Source of the DNA: Odontocerum albicorne
Taxonomy: Eukaryota; Arthropoda; Insecta; Trichoptera; Odontoceridae
Assembly: GCA_949825065.1 (NCBI GenBank)
Contig: OX463839.1
Span: 24,407,366-24,471,365 of the forward strand
DNA: 64,000 nucleotides
Direction: 5' to 3'
The notes below the pieces were generated by a model. That model was not told the origin of the DNA. It was given only the letters and a program-made list of their open reading frames with translations, and searched no databases. The translations under genes and the position numbers were made by a program. Shown one piece after another: positions 22,196 through 33,480 of the stretch (positions are counted from its first letter, which is position 1; the number at the start of each line of letters is the position of its first letter).

Positions 22196-23983
22196 TTTTA
22201 TTTTATTTAAAATATCAGTTACTGGTTGTAAAAATCAGACATGGGACAACTGATAGAACATGCTTCACTTGTTTTTTTATAAGTACATAATAATTAAAAA
22301 TATTTATTATTTTATAGAAATTCGTACTTATTTTGGATAAATTAAGATAATTTTAATTACATAACATTATGCCACAAATGTTTTTAAACAAACGTAAAGA
22401 AAAAGTAAATTATATAGTAGTGGAATTCAATATACATTTTCATTTTCAGACTTTCATATAAATGTAAATAATCTTGATAATTGAAATATTTCATTATTAG
22501 AAAATGCCGATGTGGAAAACAAAAATACATTAAAAAGCATCCAATTTGATGCGATAAAACAAAACATTTCAATTTGCAAATGTGCTCGCTGTCGGCGATA
22601 AACAATTTGCATAAACCATTTACAAATCGATGATTTTACACAAAAAAGAAACTTTGCAAAATCACAAATGAAACTCAAAATATTCATTTGTTCGATGTTC
22701 ACACTAACCTCGGTTTTTTTAATTGCAGATGGTGAAAGAGTTTTATTCACGTAAAAAAAAATACAACCTGCTCTTTGATTCGCGTGTAAGGGATGACCAA
22801 ATTGAAATAATATATCATTTTTGCTTTATTTTATAATCAATTAATGTGGATTGTAAGCCTTGAATTAACCAAACTATCATATAAACGAGTACTGTGCATT
22901 TTTCTTAGATTTTAAACATGAAAGAAAATTTTCACAATGAAAACTGTATTTATTTATATATATAGTATATTAAAAGAGTTGATTTGTTAAACGTGAAAAC
23001 GAAGTTTCATTAAATTGATGTATATTGTTAACCTGGAATTAATCTTACGAGTATATTTATGTTATTAAGTTCTAACTAGTTATGTGTTTAAATATTTTTT
23101 ATTAAAAATTTGAATGAAAATATTCGCAAATAAAATAGCATTTCGATAATAAAATATTCTATCTTTGTATTTATTACCCCTATTTTGATGTTTTTAACTT
23201 ATCAAAATGCATAAAGAAATATTTTTCAACGTAGAACTTTTGTTTTATAAAATGTATCATGATTAGATATTGAAAAACAATGTAAACATTTTAAAATTAA
23301 ATCAAAATCTTAAATTTGTAACATAATTTTTTTTGATAACTGTATAATATACGAGTCCAATGTTAATTAAACATTAAACGTTTACCTTTTGATTTTTTTT
23401 TGGAAAAATTAACATATTATTGTTATTGTCCCCTGTAGGTGTGGTATTTAAAGGAACTCCGCCAGTGGATTTTTTTGCTACGGAGCGTCAAATTAATGTG
23501 AAACATGAAATTTTACCATGAATATAAAAATACGTGTATCTATAAATATCAATTGAGAAAGTAGTTTGCAGAAAGCATCTTTTGGGTCCACTGTATATTA
23601 AAAAGCATATTGAAGGTATAGATCTGGTAGAAAAATCAACAGTTACAATTGATAATAAAATTTAAAGGAAGTTAAAAAAAATTAAAGAAGTTTAATATTT
23701 TTGTTCGATCGGACTTTGAGATTGTGGTAATATAAATAGTGCCCCACAACATAAGCATATGTTTACACCGTGGCGATTGTGAGCCAGCCCCCTTTTATGT
23801 AGATAAAAATGAAAAGCGTGTTTTAGGAGATATTTTAATATGAAATAACGCTATACGATTCAGCTACCGATTTATTTGTACCATACTTCAATTTCTCAGT
23901 TCTTAAATTTTGATCACGTAAATGTTGTTGTTTATTTACGTTATTTTTTATTTGAATAAACAATAAATTACAAAAAAAAACTA
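22196..23983. other. Non-coding with island at 22470-22750
   Basis: The island at 22470-22750 is unique and holds ATTTGCAAATGTGC, an octamer-factor-like palindrome, and CATTTACAAATCGATG. The 98- and 73-codon minus frames over it look like chance. The rest is AT-rich. TACGAGTA at 23046. Confidence 0.3.
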
Positions 23984-24190
23984 TGGACGATCTCCATCGC
24001 CTAGTTGATAAGATGGCTAGGGGTTGCGGGTTTGATTCGCGATTGATACCTGATTTTTTTAAAAAGGGTTTCAGTCTGTTTTTATACTAAAGACGGCTTT
24101 AACATTTTTCTAGTCGGTAAGAAGAGGTTGCAATACGGCAATATACCCGCCAGGTTGTATTGCATACAATGAAAGTGTAATACAAAACAA
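23984..24190 (+). mobile_element. SINE-2, near full length
   Basis: A-box remnant CCATCGCCTAGTTGATAAG, B box CGGGTTTGATTCGCG (24028), then GGTTTCAGTCTGTTTTTA, a TAGTCGGTAAGAAGAGGTTG body, CCCGCCAGGTTGTATTGC and GAAAGTGTAATACAAAA. Confidence 0.75.
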
Positions 24191-25200
24191 TTAATTGATA
24201 TTTATAAAAAATATATTTTTAATTTATAAATTTACAGTGTTAGTACGGTTTAATTTAAATACGTTTTTAAGAAATTATTTTAAAAAGGGCAAGAAGCATA
24301 GTTTTGAAAAAATAAACAAAATTATCATTCTTAATTTGGACGTTAAATGGTAAATGGTATAATTTAAAAGATTTGAACAAAGCATTTAATCAACCGGCGA
24401 ACAAAGGAATAGATGAGTGGATGCGATTATTTGTGTTAACTGGATCCTATCGGGTGTGCGATTCATTCTAAAATGTCACTAAGCTTTCATCGAGTATTCT
24501 AAGTTTTCTAACGATTTCGAGTAGAATTTAAATAAATTTTTATGGATTCAATTTGTAAAATAAACACTAAATCATAAAAAAAACTCTTAATTATTTACTT
24601 AATCATCGTGGATATCTTTTTTGATCATATAATCATAATAAGATATTTTTGTTTACGAAGAATTTATAATTTAAGAATAGTTTTTACTATTTTTATAGTT
24701 TAATAAAATAAAGTATTATTAATTAACAAACGCTATTTTTCTTTGTTATCACCACTGTTTTTTAATTGAGTTTAATGGTGAACACTGAGCAAAATCTACT
24801 AATTTATTTTATTTAACAAAGAATCAAATAACATGACACCCTCAAGTAAACAAAACATATTTTTAGAGATTCAATACATTTGTAATTTTTGTTCCTCAAT
24901 TTAACATAATGTGATACACTGGAACAATTACAATGAAACAAAGCGACACCTTAAATTAGGACACAAATTAGTAGTTAATATTTAAATAAACTGTTTTGAT
25001 TCATTCTTGCGATACACCCTCCATAAAAAAACGATCATATTGATTGATGAAAAAATGTAAAAATAACAAATGTTTTGATTGTACGGAGAGTAATTTCGAT
25101 TTTTTTGGAAAAATTCAAATGCAAAATTGTATGGAATGTATGTGGACAGAATATATCCTTATTTTCAGGATCTCAGCAATATTTCTGAGATGCTGAAATG
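24191..25200. other. AT-rich non-coding
   Basis: No repeat or gene seen; a small G+C-raised patch at 24390-24480. Confidence 0.45.
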
Positions 25201-25293
25201 TCCGGTTGGTTGGAAGACATTGCCGCTTGGCAATAAGCCCGCCAGATTGTATTGCAATAAAAGTGTTAAATAAAAATAAATAAATAAATATTT
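25201..25293 (+). mobile_element. SINE-2 3' end fragment
   Basis: GGTTGGTTGGAAGACATTGC, stem-loop ATTGCCGCTTGGCAAT, AAGCCCGCCAGATTGTATTG, then a (AAATAAAT)-type A-rich tail. This tail subtype (attgcaataaaagtgtt) also occurs at 27481 and 53734. Confidence 0.75.
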
Positions 25294-25399
25294 CGTGTCG
25301 TAGAACGCTGGTTACTTTCGATCGATCACGGATTTTTTTTTATTTTGTTCCATCCAATAACGCTAAAAACGGCTCAAGCAATTTGATATTTGTGTGAAA

Positions 25400-25625
25400 T
25401 AAACAACATCGAGTGATGACGAGGTACAACGATGAGTCAAATGTTAAGTAAAAAGTTGAAGAATTTTTTGAAAGAAAAGAAACTGAAGAAAAAGTGACGA
25501 GATGTTTAGATGTAGACAAAGCCAAAGCTGTTTGTGTTGATAGAATGCTGTTGAGATATGGCCTATATGTCAACACCAAAAAGGGATGTGTTTTGATGGT
25601 GTGTATATATAATACTTATTATGAA
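25400..25625 (+). pseudogene. LINE-A extreme C-terminus fragment
   Basis: An open stretch from about 25451 ends in KVTRCLDVDKAKAVCVDRML followed by RYGLYV. This parallels the RCMDVEEAKxVCxDRxxWR block that ends the other LINE-A copies. A short 5'-truncated piece. The 79-codon frame on the opposite strand is its shadow. Confidence 0.55.
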
Positions 25626-26107
25626 TGCACATCAGTTTAAACAACATTCAAAACAATCTCTTTTTTGTGCTTGTTTAAAAGAAGATATTAATAAAGCCCG
25701 GAAATGCGATACTTTGTAATGTCCGAAATCAGAAACTGGATTGTGTCCATTATAATCACATATGCAGAATGCCATATTACTGGCTTAATTATCCGATCTA
25801 GCCCTTTGTAATTCAAAACCTCCGTAAATATTTTTATATGGTTCATATTTCATTAATATAAAAAAGGGATTCCGTTTTTATCAGTCGTCACGGCATTGTT
25901 CAATTTGTAAAGGTAAAAATAAAGCGTAAATTCTAATAAGGATCTGGTTTAAAAAAATAAGGAAATGAAAGTATTAACATCCATATTATGGCATCATCAT
26001 AAATTTTGTCGATGATTAATGTAATTATTTTATTTTAGTTCATAATATAACGTGGAGTTGAAAATAAAAATACTGACTTTTTTTACAAAAAATATTATTT
26101 TAATTCA
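25626..26107. other. AT-rich non-coding
   Basis: Nothing recognised. Confidence 0.45.
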
Positions 26108-26284
26108 AATGCTTAATTACTACTTATCACATTTGCTCCTTTGTATCTCAGTTATTTGGTTTGAAAATGGCTTAATGACTACTTATCACATTTGTTCCTT
26201 TGTATCTAAGTTATTTGGTTTGAAAATGGCTTAATGACTACTTATCACATTTGTTCCTTTGTATCTAAGTTATTTGGTTTGAAC
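26108..26284. repeat. Minisatellite, 59 bp x 3
   Basis: Units begin GCTTAAT at 26111, 26170 and 26229, each containing CTACTTATCACATTTG and TAAGTTATTTGGTTTG. The first unit differs at a few bases; the last two are nearly identical. Confidence 0.95.
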
Positions 26285-26627
26285 ATTTTTGGGGTAAAGT
26301 ATTATATTTTCTGAGAAATTCATTTAATGAATGATTTTATCTATTATGTTTTAATTTGTGATTATTATGTTTTAATTATCTATACAAACATTATCTAGAA
26401 CAGAAAAATGTTATCCTTAGTCGTAGTACAGTTTCTTTTCTAGGCGTATGTAGTATACGCTTCGGTAAGTAATGTTGGTTTATAATTGTAATAAAACGTC
26501 AAACCGGCGTGTGTGGTTCAGTGAGTGCCGGAATATTTATATTTATGTAAAGAAGAATCGTTGATGTCGCAGGTGCCGGGATATGATACAAGTTAGGACT
26601 TTGTTAAGTGCAAGATATGGATTAACT
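26285..26627. other. Non-coding
   Basis: Unique sequence with a moderate G+C patch at 26500-26590; no family recognised. Confidence 0.4.
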
Positions 26628-27103
26628 CAGTGGTGGCCAGGCTTTTTGGACCATGTGCCAAAATTGGTAATGGGTTGAGGCTTGCAAACCTCACCTGTAT
26701 TTTATTTTCATTAAAGGTTTATCAAATTTAAATGTTTAAAAACAAGGTAACGTGATAAAAAAATCAGTACTTTATATCTACGTTACAACCGCCTCTTTAT
26801 TGCAAAAAAAATAATTATTTATTAAATAAATTGCGTAAATATGAAACAAAATGTCTGTTACTTGTATTTAAAATATTTATGAATTCTTAGATTGGTTAAA
26901 AATGGACAATTTTGAAAAATATTTTAACTAAAAATATTTTTGTGAGTCTTGACACCGTTTTTCATTTACATGATTAAATTTGCCTGATAACGATGTCTAA
27001 TTGTATTTTTTCTCATGATTTATAGTAAAAAAAAACTCGCGGGCCTCACAAAACATCCTGGCAGAGCACATGCGACTCGCGAGCCGCGGGTTGCCCATGA
27101 TTG
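26628..27103. mobile_element. Non-autonomous hAT-like element
   Basis: The left end CAGTGGTGGCCAGGCTTTTT resembles the reverse complement of the right end (CAATCATGGGCAACCCGCGG). Subterminal GC-rich text about gone and present bases (CTCGCGGGCC, CTCGCGAGCCGCGGG) flanks an AT-rich interior. The 8-bp flanks GATTAACT (26620-26627) and AATTAACC (27104-27111) match at 6 of 8, as expected of an aged hAT target duplication. No coding capacity. Confidence 0.65.
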
Positions 27104-27111
27104 AATTAACC

Positions 27112-27480
27112 GGTCTAGGTCAGAAATATTTAAATCCTACTTATTAAATTAATCTGGTATTCTTCATGCCAATGTATGTAGAAACAATATTACCAATGAG
27201 TAAGGAGAGAAACATGAGAGATGCCTTCAAGGTGTAGCATTGGAGGCAGAACAGAATTCTAACATTCTTTATTAATTTTTCAGGTTCTTTGCGCATTACA
27301 GGTTTCCTTAATTTTTACAAGGACCAAACATAACAAGTATAAAAAACATGTATAAAACAATTCTAAATTTTAAGACCTATTTGATAAAAACAAAAGTAAA
27401 ATTGAATATATTACACTGAAACATCATGACAAAATATAGCATGTTAAATAATAAAGAAACTAAATTATTTTAAGCATTAC
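27112..27480. other. AT-rich non-coding
   Basis: Nothing recognised. Confidence 0.45.
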
Positions 27481-27563
27481 ATTCCGGTTGGCTGCAAGAG
27501 ATTGCTGCCTGGCAATAAGCCCGCTAGATTTTGTTTGAAATAAAAGTGTTGAATAAATAAATA
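27481..27563 (+). mobile_element. SINE-2 3' end fragment
   Basis: CCGGTTGGCTGCAAGAG, stem-loop ATTGCTGCCTGGCAAT (a T-G pair replaces C-G, so pairing survives), AAGCCCGCTAGATTTTG and an AATAAATAAATA tail. Confidence 0.75.
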
Positions 27564-28679
27564 CATTCAATTTAAAACATTTTATCTGAAGGAGCTGAGC
27601 AACACAAAACACGTCTATATGAGGACACACACGGTTAAACAGAGAGATTGCTTAACTTACCGGCATTTCCAAATTCTTCAAATTATTTGGGCATGTTACC
27701 AGAAATAATAACGAATTCATGGATAAACAGGTGATCACGGTGACAGTTGAGCCAATACGAGCAAGGTGAGGGTCCCCTATAAAATGGACGTACCAAATAA
27801 AGGAGTGAACAAAATCCTCTTGAAATATTGCACTCAGCGTGCCCCAGGACCGGCAAGGATGGAGACCGGTGGTGCACCAAATTATTAACATAGCAGAGGA
27901 TTACGACGCAAAGCATTGAGCACGCAATGACAAAACTAATGTGCAAGTTGATATGATCTGGTGTAATCTATGATTCTGCTTATTTCATACAATAGTACTT
28001 CCCATTGATATTTCTTATATCTCTTCGTAATATTTTATACTTTGTTCATATGCTAGTATAAGAGATAAGTTTTATTTTTTACGTATAATTAAATTTTATT
28101 TTATTTCATAAACATTGCAAATCTGACGTCGACCACTTACAAGAATATTTTTAAACTTTAAAGTATTGCAATTACATATGTACTAAATATCGTTACATCA
28201 TCAGGCAAACGGATAAAACGCCAGGTTGTAAAAATGTTAACCAAAAATTCCACACAAGCGTGGAATTTTTTTCATTTGAGTACTCTGCAGTAACATAGCT
28301 GTACAAAGGGATAATTAAACTGAAAATAGCGGTTCAGAGGGAAGAGAATCACAAAGAGACGAATCCTCCCCTAAAATAACATCGCTTGAAATGCTTGCAA
28401 GCGCACTACACAGTACAGAGCACTCCACTCGACTCCCCCAAGCGCAGATAACGTCATCCCCACGCGGGATGCCATCCGTCTGGGGCGCTTTCGGTGCAGG
28501 AGTACTGTGCATAGGGCATTTTGACAAGGACTCAGCTCACTTTGAAGTTCGAAATTTTGGTCCCGTAGATCAACGTTTTGGTGATACAAAATATAAAAAA
28601 AAACACTAATTATGTTTAAACACACATATATATTTAAAGTATGACACGCCTCTAAAAACGTTGTTTAAAAATATATTTA
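27564..28679. other. Non-coding with islands at 27650-27930 and 28370-28560
   Basis: The first island includes AGGACCGGCAAGGATGGAG and several TAAT cores. The second is strongly G+C-raised (CCCCACGCGGGATGCC, TCTGGGGCGCTTTCGG). Overlapping frames of 70-112 codons occur on both strands with no similarity known to me. A perfect 11-bp hairpin lies at 28243-28270 (AAAAATTCCAC, 6-base loop). Confidence 0.3.
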
Positions 28680-28800
28680 ACATACATATTATTACGAAAT
28701 GTCCCTTTGCGATAGGCAAAGAAAAATGATGTCCATACCTTTTTAAACAAACACAAAGAGACATTGCCTCGTTCATACTCATACATCTGCTATGACTAAA
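28680..28800 (-). pseudogene. LINE-A 3' UTR fragment
   Basis: CATACATATTATTACG followed by GTCCCTTTGCGATAGGCAAA parallels the start of the minus copy at 40085 (CATACATATTGCTACGCCGT). Only the 3' end survives and it is highly diverged. Confidence 0.4.
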
Positions 28801-28867
28801 ATAAAAATATATTGCTGAAGATAAATGTAAATATCCATTAATGCATTAATACATACATGTGTGAGAT

Positions 28868-29025
28868 ACGTGGCCGCGCGGCCTAACGCATTGGACTTCA
28901 TTGCGGAAGGTCATCACTTCGAACCCCGCGCTGTGCTACTCTCCTCGAACGACACATGCACTGTTTCCGCCTAGTGTTTGAGGGTATAAGGACACCTATG
29001 ACTTCTATCATATATATTCTTAAAA
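28868..29025 (+). mobile_element. SINE-1, short form
   Basis: Clean plus-strand short copy: GTGGCCGCGCGGCCTAACGC (A-box region), TCACTTCGAACCCCGCG (B box), CCGCCTAGTGTTTGAGGG, ending TCATATATATTCTTAAAAAA. It stops in an A-run exactly where the long form continues into its second module. Confidence 0.75.
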
Positions 29026-29034
29026 AAAAGTACT

Positions 29035-29380
29035 ATCAAACCGCTTCTCTTTCGAGCTAGACAGAGATAACAGAGCGTCAGACTTTATTATCTCGACATA
29101 TATCTTTCGCCTCATCTACATCCATCCACACTCAAACAACCACTTCAAATACTCTGACGTTTTACATTATCTTTTTTCAAATTTCCATTACCTGATCCAA
29201 CTATATTTTCCTTGGTCTTCCTCTACCACACCTCTCACTCACATATGCACTGTACATTTATTCTGTAAGGCTTTCTACATGCCCAAACTATCTCAGTTTT
29301 ATCTTATTTATATAGCTTAATACATCAGCCTTAGGTTCACATTCATTCCGTATCACTTTATTTTCCATTTTTTCATATAC
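29035..29380 (-). pseudogene. LINE-A C-terminal fragment
   Basis: The reverse strand reads, from 29380 down, a ExKMENKVIRNECEPKADVL-like block, then a FGHVE-like site, ERCGRGRPRKI, and the 3' UTR with GTCTGACGCTCTGTTATC. Its 5' end abuts LINE-C at 29381 with no spacer. Several stops. Confidence 0.75.
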
Positions 29381-29783
29381 TGTCCCCTCCTCTATGGTTC
29401 CGAATGCTGGACGATGTACAACTCTTACTCTAGGCAACTAGAAACTGCTGAAATGCGCATGCTAAGATGGTCAGCTGGTGTGTGACAAAATAAAAAGCTC
29501 ACGCATTCGTGGAAGCCTAGGTGTTACAAACATCAACAGCAAGATGGAGGAGAGGCAATTGAGATGGTACGTGCACGTTGGACGCAGAGCACTCGATTAC
29601 ATTGTGAACCAGGCAATCTCCATGGATCTTCCTCGAATAACAACCAGAGGAAGACCAAATAATTCATGGGTGGTGCAAAAAGATAACTTAATGCAGAGGC
29701 ACAGCCTGGGGGACGTAGTCCGGGACAGAAGAGCATACAACCTGAGGACGAGGAGAGCTGAACCCAACAGCCTTCGCAGATAG
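29381..29783 (+). pseudogene. LINE-C: RTE-like retrotransposon C-terminus
   Basis: Translation starts CPLLYGSECWTMYNSYSRQL and ETAEMRMLRWSAGV, then after a frameshift the 101-codon frame at 29478 continues SRIRGSLGV, KMEERQLRWYVHVGRR, TTRGRPNNSW and ends RRAEPNSLRR at the stop near 29781. The order YGSExW, MxxRxLRWxGHV, RGRPxxxW is the shared C-terminal signature of RTE-type insect elements, distinct in wording from LINE-A and LINE-B. Better preserved than most fragments here: one obvious frameshift. Confidence 0.8.
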
Positions 29784-30107
29784 TGAGTTGGGATGGAGCC
29801 AGGGAGAAGATATACTGTCCCCCACGTATTGTTATCAGAGCGCGCACTTTTACAGCATAACATACACACATTTACGTTATTATGGATTAATAAAGCTTTA
29901 TACAATAACATATCATTTACATTTTCTATCCTCATTCCGTTGTTCGTGTACCATCCGTTTGGGACAGGTCGCTAAGAATTTTTACTTTACGGTAGATCAA
30001 GAAGAGTTCAGTTGTCCTCCACTTTCTTACGAATAATAAAAAAATTGTTTTAAAAAATCTATAAAACAACACATACCGGAAACAAATATTCAACAGAAAA
30101 TCCATCT
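29784..30107. other. Non-coding
   Basis: Sequence just downstream of LINE-C, probably including its 3' UTR (to about 29830). The 60-82-codon plus frames are not supported. Confidence 0.4.
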
Positions 30108-30318
30108 CTCTACGACGTACGTGATTTTTTTGGTAAAACAGCTGACTTTCGGATTTGTGGGTTCGATTCCCGTTGGTAAATAATTTATTTAAACATTGGA
30201 TCGTCTAGTTATCACTTAAGGCTAGTTTCAACATCTTTCTGGTTGGTTGGATGACATTTTCACATAGTAATAAACCCACCAGATTGTACTGAATACAACA
30301 GAAGTGTAATATAACAAA
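30108..30318 (+). mobile_element. SINE-2, near full length
   Basis: Weakened A box (TTTTTGGTAAAACAGCTG), intact B box GGGTTCGATTCCCGTTGG (30169), TCGTCTAGTTATCACTTAAGG, TTTCTGGTTGGTTGGATG, AAACCCACCAGATTGTACTG and CAGAAGTGTAATATAAC. Confidence 0.8.
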
Positions 30319-31214
30319 GCTATTTTTTTATTATTTAACAAATATGATCTACTATATTTGTTATATTTTATCTTGATTTATATTACCAACTTATTTATTC
30401 AAATCGCTCTCACATTTTATTAACAGTCTTCGATGAAAAGTGAACACATTTCAAAAGGTTTTATTTTGATATCCTTTACTTGAATTTTAATATCTTATTC
30501 ATGTTTTGATCGATTTCGCCTACACTTCGTCCTTTTATGATACAAGCTGTGCTTTTAAAATGTGAAATATAAACCAAAGTAAAATAAATTAAGCATGATT
30601 CAGCGAGTGCTCATAATTTTCATTGGCATATTATATCAGATGGTAATGAAATGAAAACACGATGAGGGTGCGTGGGTCGTGAGGGCGGGCACAATAACAG
30701 GACCTTTGATGTTCTAATGTCACCGGCGTCTGTAATAGGGTGAATTGTTCTAACAATGCTGTGTAAAACGTTCTTGTAACCATTTTAAAACCCGAAATTC
30801 TTATGCATAATTGCTGCAATTCAAATGCCTTGGATACAGCGGTGCAGAAGGTAATGTGAAACCACTGCACTTTATTCCCAAGACAATCTATACTGCACTA
30901 TATTCCCAAGACAATCACTATGAACAAGGATGATTGATGACGTGATAATCATGATCCTTAAAATTAAGGAAACGACGAAAAAGAATTATTTAAATATGAC
31001 AAAAATGTTACGTAACTGACAGATGAGAACAAATAAAACTGTAAAATTGATGTCATTTTGAGATTAGAAAATATTGAGTTATACGAGAAAATTCCTTAAT
31101 TTCTTCTTGAAAACCTAAATTATCCTAAAACATACTCAAAAGTAGTCTAAACAGTTGAAATTATTCGTTAACGTTCAAAGTAAACAACCTAAGGTACTCA
31201 TAAACACAAAGTAA
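30319..31214. other. Non-coding with island at 30640-30900
   Basis: The island at 30640-30900 is G+C-raised (GGGTCGTGAGGGCGGGC) and unique. A 27-28-bp direct duplication (GCAC-T-ATATTCCCAAGACAATC) lies at about 30866-30920. Otherwise AT-rich. Confidence 0.35.
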
Positions 31215-31590
31215 ACAATCGAGTTCACGAAAGCTCATCATCATCATCCCATCATGTGCATATTGGGGTGGGCAAAGATAACAGACCTGCACTTCATGTT
31301 ATCCTTGCATACATAATTCGCTTCTGCTACTTCGTTAAGCATACCATACTCTCATATTATAAAGGCCCTTCAATTTTCCTCCTTTTAGAATTCGATCCAT
31401 TCACTAGTGTTTTTTTAGGTCTTCCCAAACTTCTCATATCTGTTAAACTACTTGTAGATATTACTTTTGGAAACCTTTCATAATTTATTCTTTTCACATA
31501 ACCAAACCGTCTCAATACTCCTTTCTTCCCCCTAATCACTGTACCATCTCTCAATTCACATTCTTTGCCCACATTCATAGTTTCTCCACA
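31215..31590 (-). pseudogene. LINE-A subtype, C-terminal fragment
   Basis: The 73-codon minus frame reads MNVGKECELRDGTVIRGKKG, VLRRFGYVKRINYERF and SLGRPKKTLVNG, the GHVERMN and GRPKK blocks in a distinct subtype. The element ends at (GAT)n-like AGCTCATCATCATCATCC, an RTE-style trinucleotide tail. Confidence 0.7.
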
Positions 31591-32407
31591 CTAAATAAAG
31601 AAAAAACACTATAAAGCTGAATATGTCTTGAGAAATTTTACTTATTTGTATTCGAGAGTGGTTATTTTGTATCAGTTGAAATATAACTGTAAATAATCTA
31701 TTTCAGTGAACAAGTTAAATACGAGTTTATTTTTTTTATATTTGGAATATTCTTGCTATCAGAATAAAACATCTTTTTTTGCATCAAAAATAAAAAAAAT
31801 CCGTAAGATTTTAAATAAACTTGCAGCGTTTACTTTATTTGTATTACTAGATATAAAGTATATATGAAAAGTTTAGTATCCATGAACGTTAAATACCTTA
31901 ATGCCAAAAATTATAACCGTGATTTAAAATAAACTTGAATAATATTGTGTCTTGATAAAAAATGTTAACAGTGATTTACAACTTACAAAGGATTTCATTG
32001 TATCCGTCCCTAGAAGTTGGTGGAAACCTAGGAGTATCCTGTTACATACAGGGTAATTGAAAGATTTACAAGAGGGTGAAAGGAGAGTGTTTTAGAGCAT
32101 CCTTAAACGTGAATGCCAGCCTTTAACTTAGTCTCCTTTAATCTCCAGATTAACTTAAGATGACTTGCGTTAGTGGATAACTTGTAGGCGCACTCGAACA
32201 GAATTCCACTGAGTTGAAAACTAAACCATTACGCGTTCGAGGGGTCGAATACAAGACGCCTATTTTCCACAATTTTGATTACTTTAGATTGAGTTTGATT
32301 AGTTTTGAATAATTTACTCCGATTGAAAATCGAAGGAACACATTTCGAAATTATATAATACTAAAAATAAACATAATTTACTAAATAAACTACAGAAGAA
32401 TTAAGAA
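31591..32407. other. AT-rich, with island at 31980-32280
   Basis: Positions 31980-32280 are less AT-rich and unique (AAGATGACTTGCGTTAGTGG). No gene seen. Confidence 0.35.
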
Positions 32408-32585
32408 AAATTGTATTACATTTTCTTTGTAAATAGTGTAACCTGGTGGGTTTACTACCATATGGTAATCCTTTGCGAATCAAATAACAATGTACGAGTA
32501 TTAAAGATGCCTTAATGAAAACCAGACAAGATCTCTTAAAATATATTATAGATACCAATGGGTATTGAATCCTGGTTTGGAACAT
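32408..32585 (-). mobile_element. SINE-2 copy
   Basis: On the minus strand: B-box region GGATTCAATACCCATTGG, TGTCTGGTTTTCATTAAGG, stem-loop region ATTACCATATGGTAGTAA, AACCCACCAGGTTACACT and an AATGTAATACAATTTTTC tail. The complementary change in both stem arms (ACCATATGGT) keeps the hairpin. A TACTCGTA insertion interrupts the CTTTAAcATC stretch at 32493. Confidence 0.7.
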
Positions 32586-32710
32586 AAACATTTAGCTCTA
32601 GCGAACCAAGCAATAGAGGCCATCGCGATATACTTATTATTAAAAATATTTAATTATGATTATATTTCTAGATTTTTTATGGTAACACGAAAAGAAAATT
32701 ATCTAAATAT

Positions 32711-32757
32711 CTTTGTCAAAAAGTGGAATAAACAGTGTTTGATAAAAATAAATTACT
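32711..32757 (+). repeat. Partial relative of the 433-641 palindrome arm
   Basis: AAAAAGTGGAATAAACAGTG followed by TTTGATAAAAATAAATTAC matches the outer part of the arm at 600-637 with one extra A. No inverted partner is present here. Confidence 0.85.
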
Positions 32758-32954
32758 ACATCTAAATATCTCAATCGGATTTATAAAATCAAAATTTCTC
32801 GATTTTAAAATGGCGAGTAATATGAAATCAAAACAATATACTCGTATTATAATAATGAAAGAAATTAAAAATAGCATTTATTGTAAACGTGGGATAATAA
32901 AAATACTCGATCAAAGATTTCAAACGAAAAACACATTATTGTTGTATTGTATTA

Positions 32955-33357
32955 ATAATTATTATCATTGCTGGGCCTCTTGGTCGAGGATCCTCTCGCC
33001 AATCCGACGTTAATTCAGTTGGAAAGGGGAGCTGTATCGTGAAGTTTTTTTTGTTTCTTTTTACCTTTCAGTGAGTAAGCCGCTGCCCACCAGCAAACTC
33101 ACCAACCACACCGCTGTACTGGATCCGATGACACACCAAAGTGAGACGATCGGAGCACATGTTTTCTTTCATACGCGCGGCATGTTTTCTTTTTATGTTT
33201 TTTGAAAGAATATATATGACGGAAGTCATAGATATTCTTATACCCTCGAATCCTAGGCGGAAAAAAATACCTGTGCAATTTGAGGGGAGTAAGAGCGCGG
33301 GGTTCGAACTCGCGACCTTCCGCACGGAAGCCCAGTGCGTTACCGCGCGACCTTGCT
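32955..33357 (-). mobile_element. SINE-1, long form (best copy)
   Basis: On the minus strand: head with A-box region GGTCGCGCGGTAACGCAC, B box GCGAGTTCGAACCCCGC, body CCGCCTAGGATTCGAGGG, TATATATTCTTTCAAAAAAC linker, then the second module (GTGCTCCGATCGTCTCAC, CCAGTACAGCGGTGTGG) and a CCCAGCAATGATAATAATTA tail. A 13-bp CGGCATGTTTTCTTT-type repeat in the linker makes it slightly longer than its sisters. Confidence 0.8.
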
Positions 33358-33361
33358 TCTC

Positions 33362-33480
33362 TGTATTACACATTCGTAGTATACAATACAACCTGGCGGG
33401 CTTAATCCCACGTGGCAATATCTTCCAGCCAACCAGAAATATGTTAAAGATACCTTAAGTGAAAAGCAGACATTGTCGGG
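33362..33480 (-). mobile_element. SINE-2 3' half
   Basis: Directly behind the SINE-1 head on the same strand: TGCTTTTCACTTAAGG, TTTCTGGTTGGCTGGAAG, stem-loop ATTGCCACGTGGGAT, AGCCCGCCAGGTTGTATTG and TGTAATACAG. The SINE-1 copy appears to have inserted at or next to its 3' end. Confidence 0.75.
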
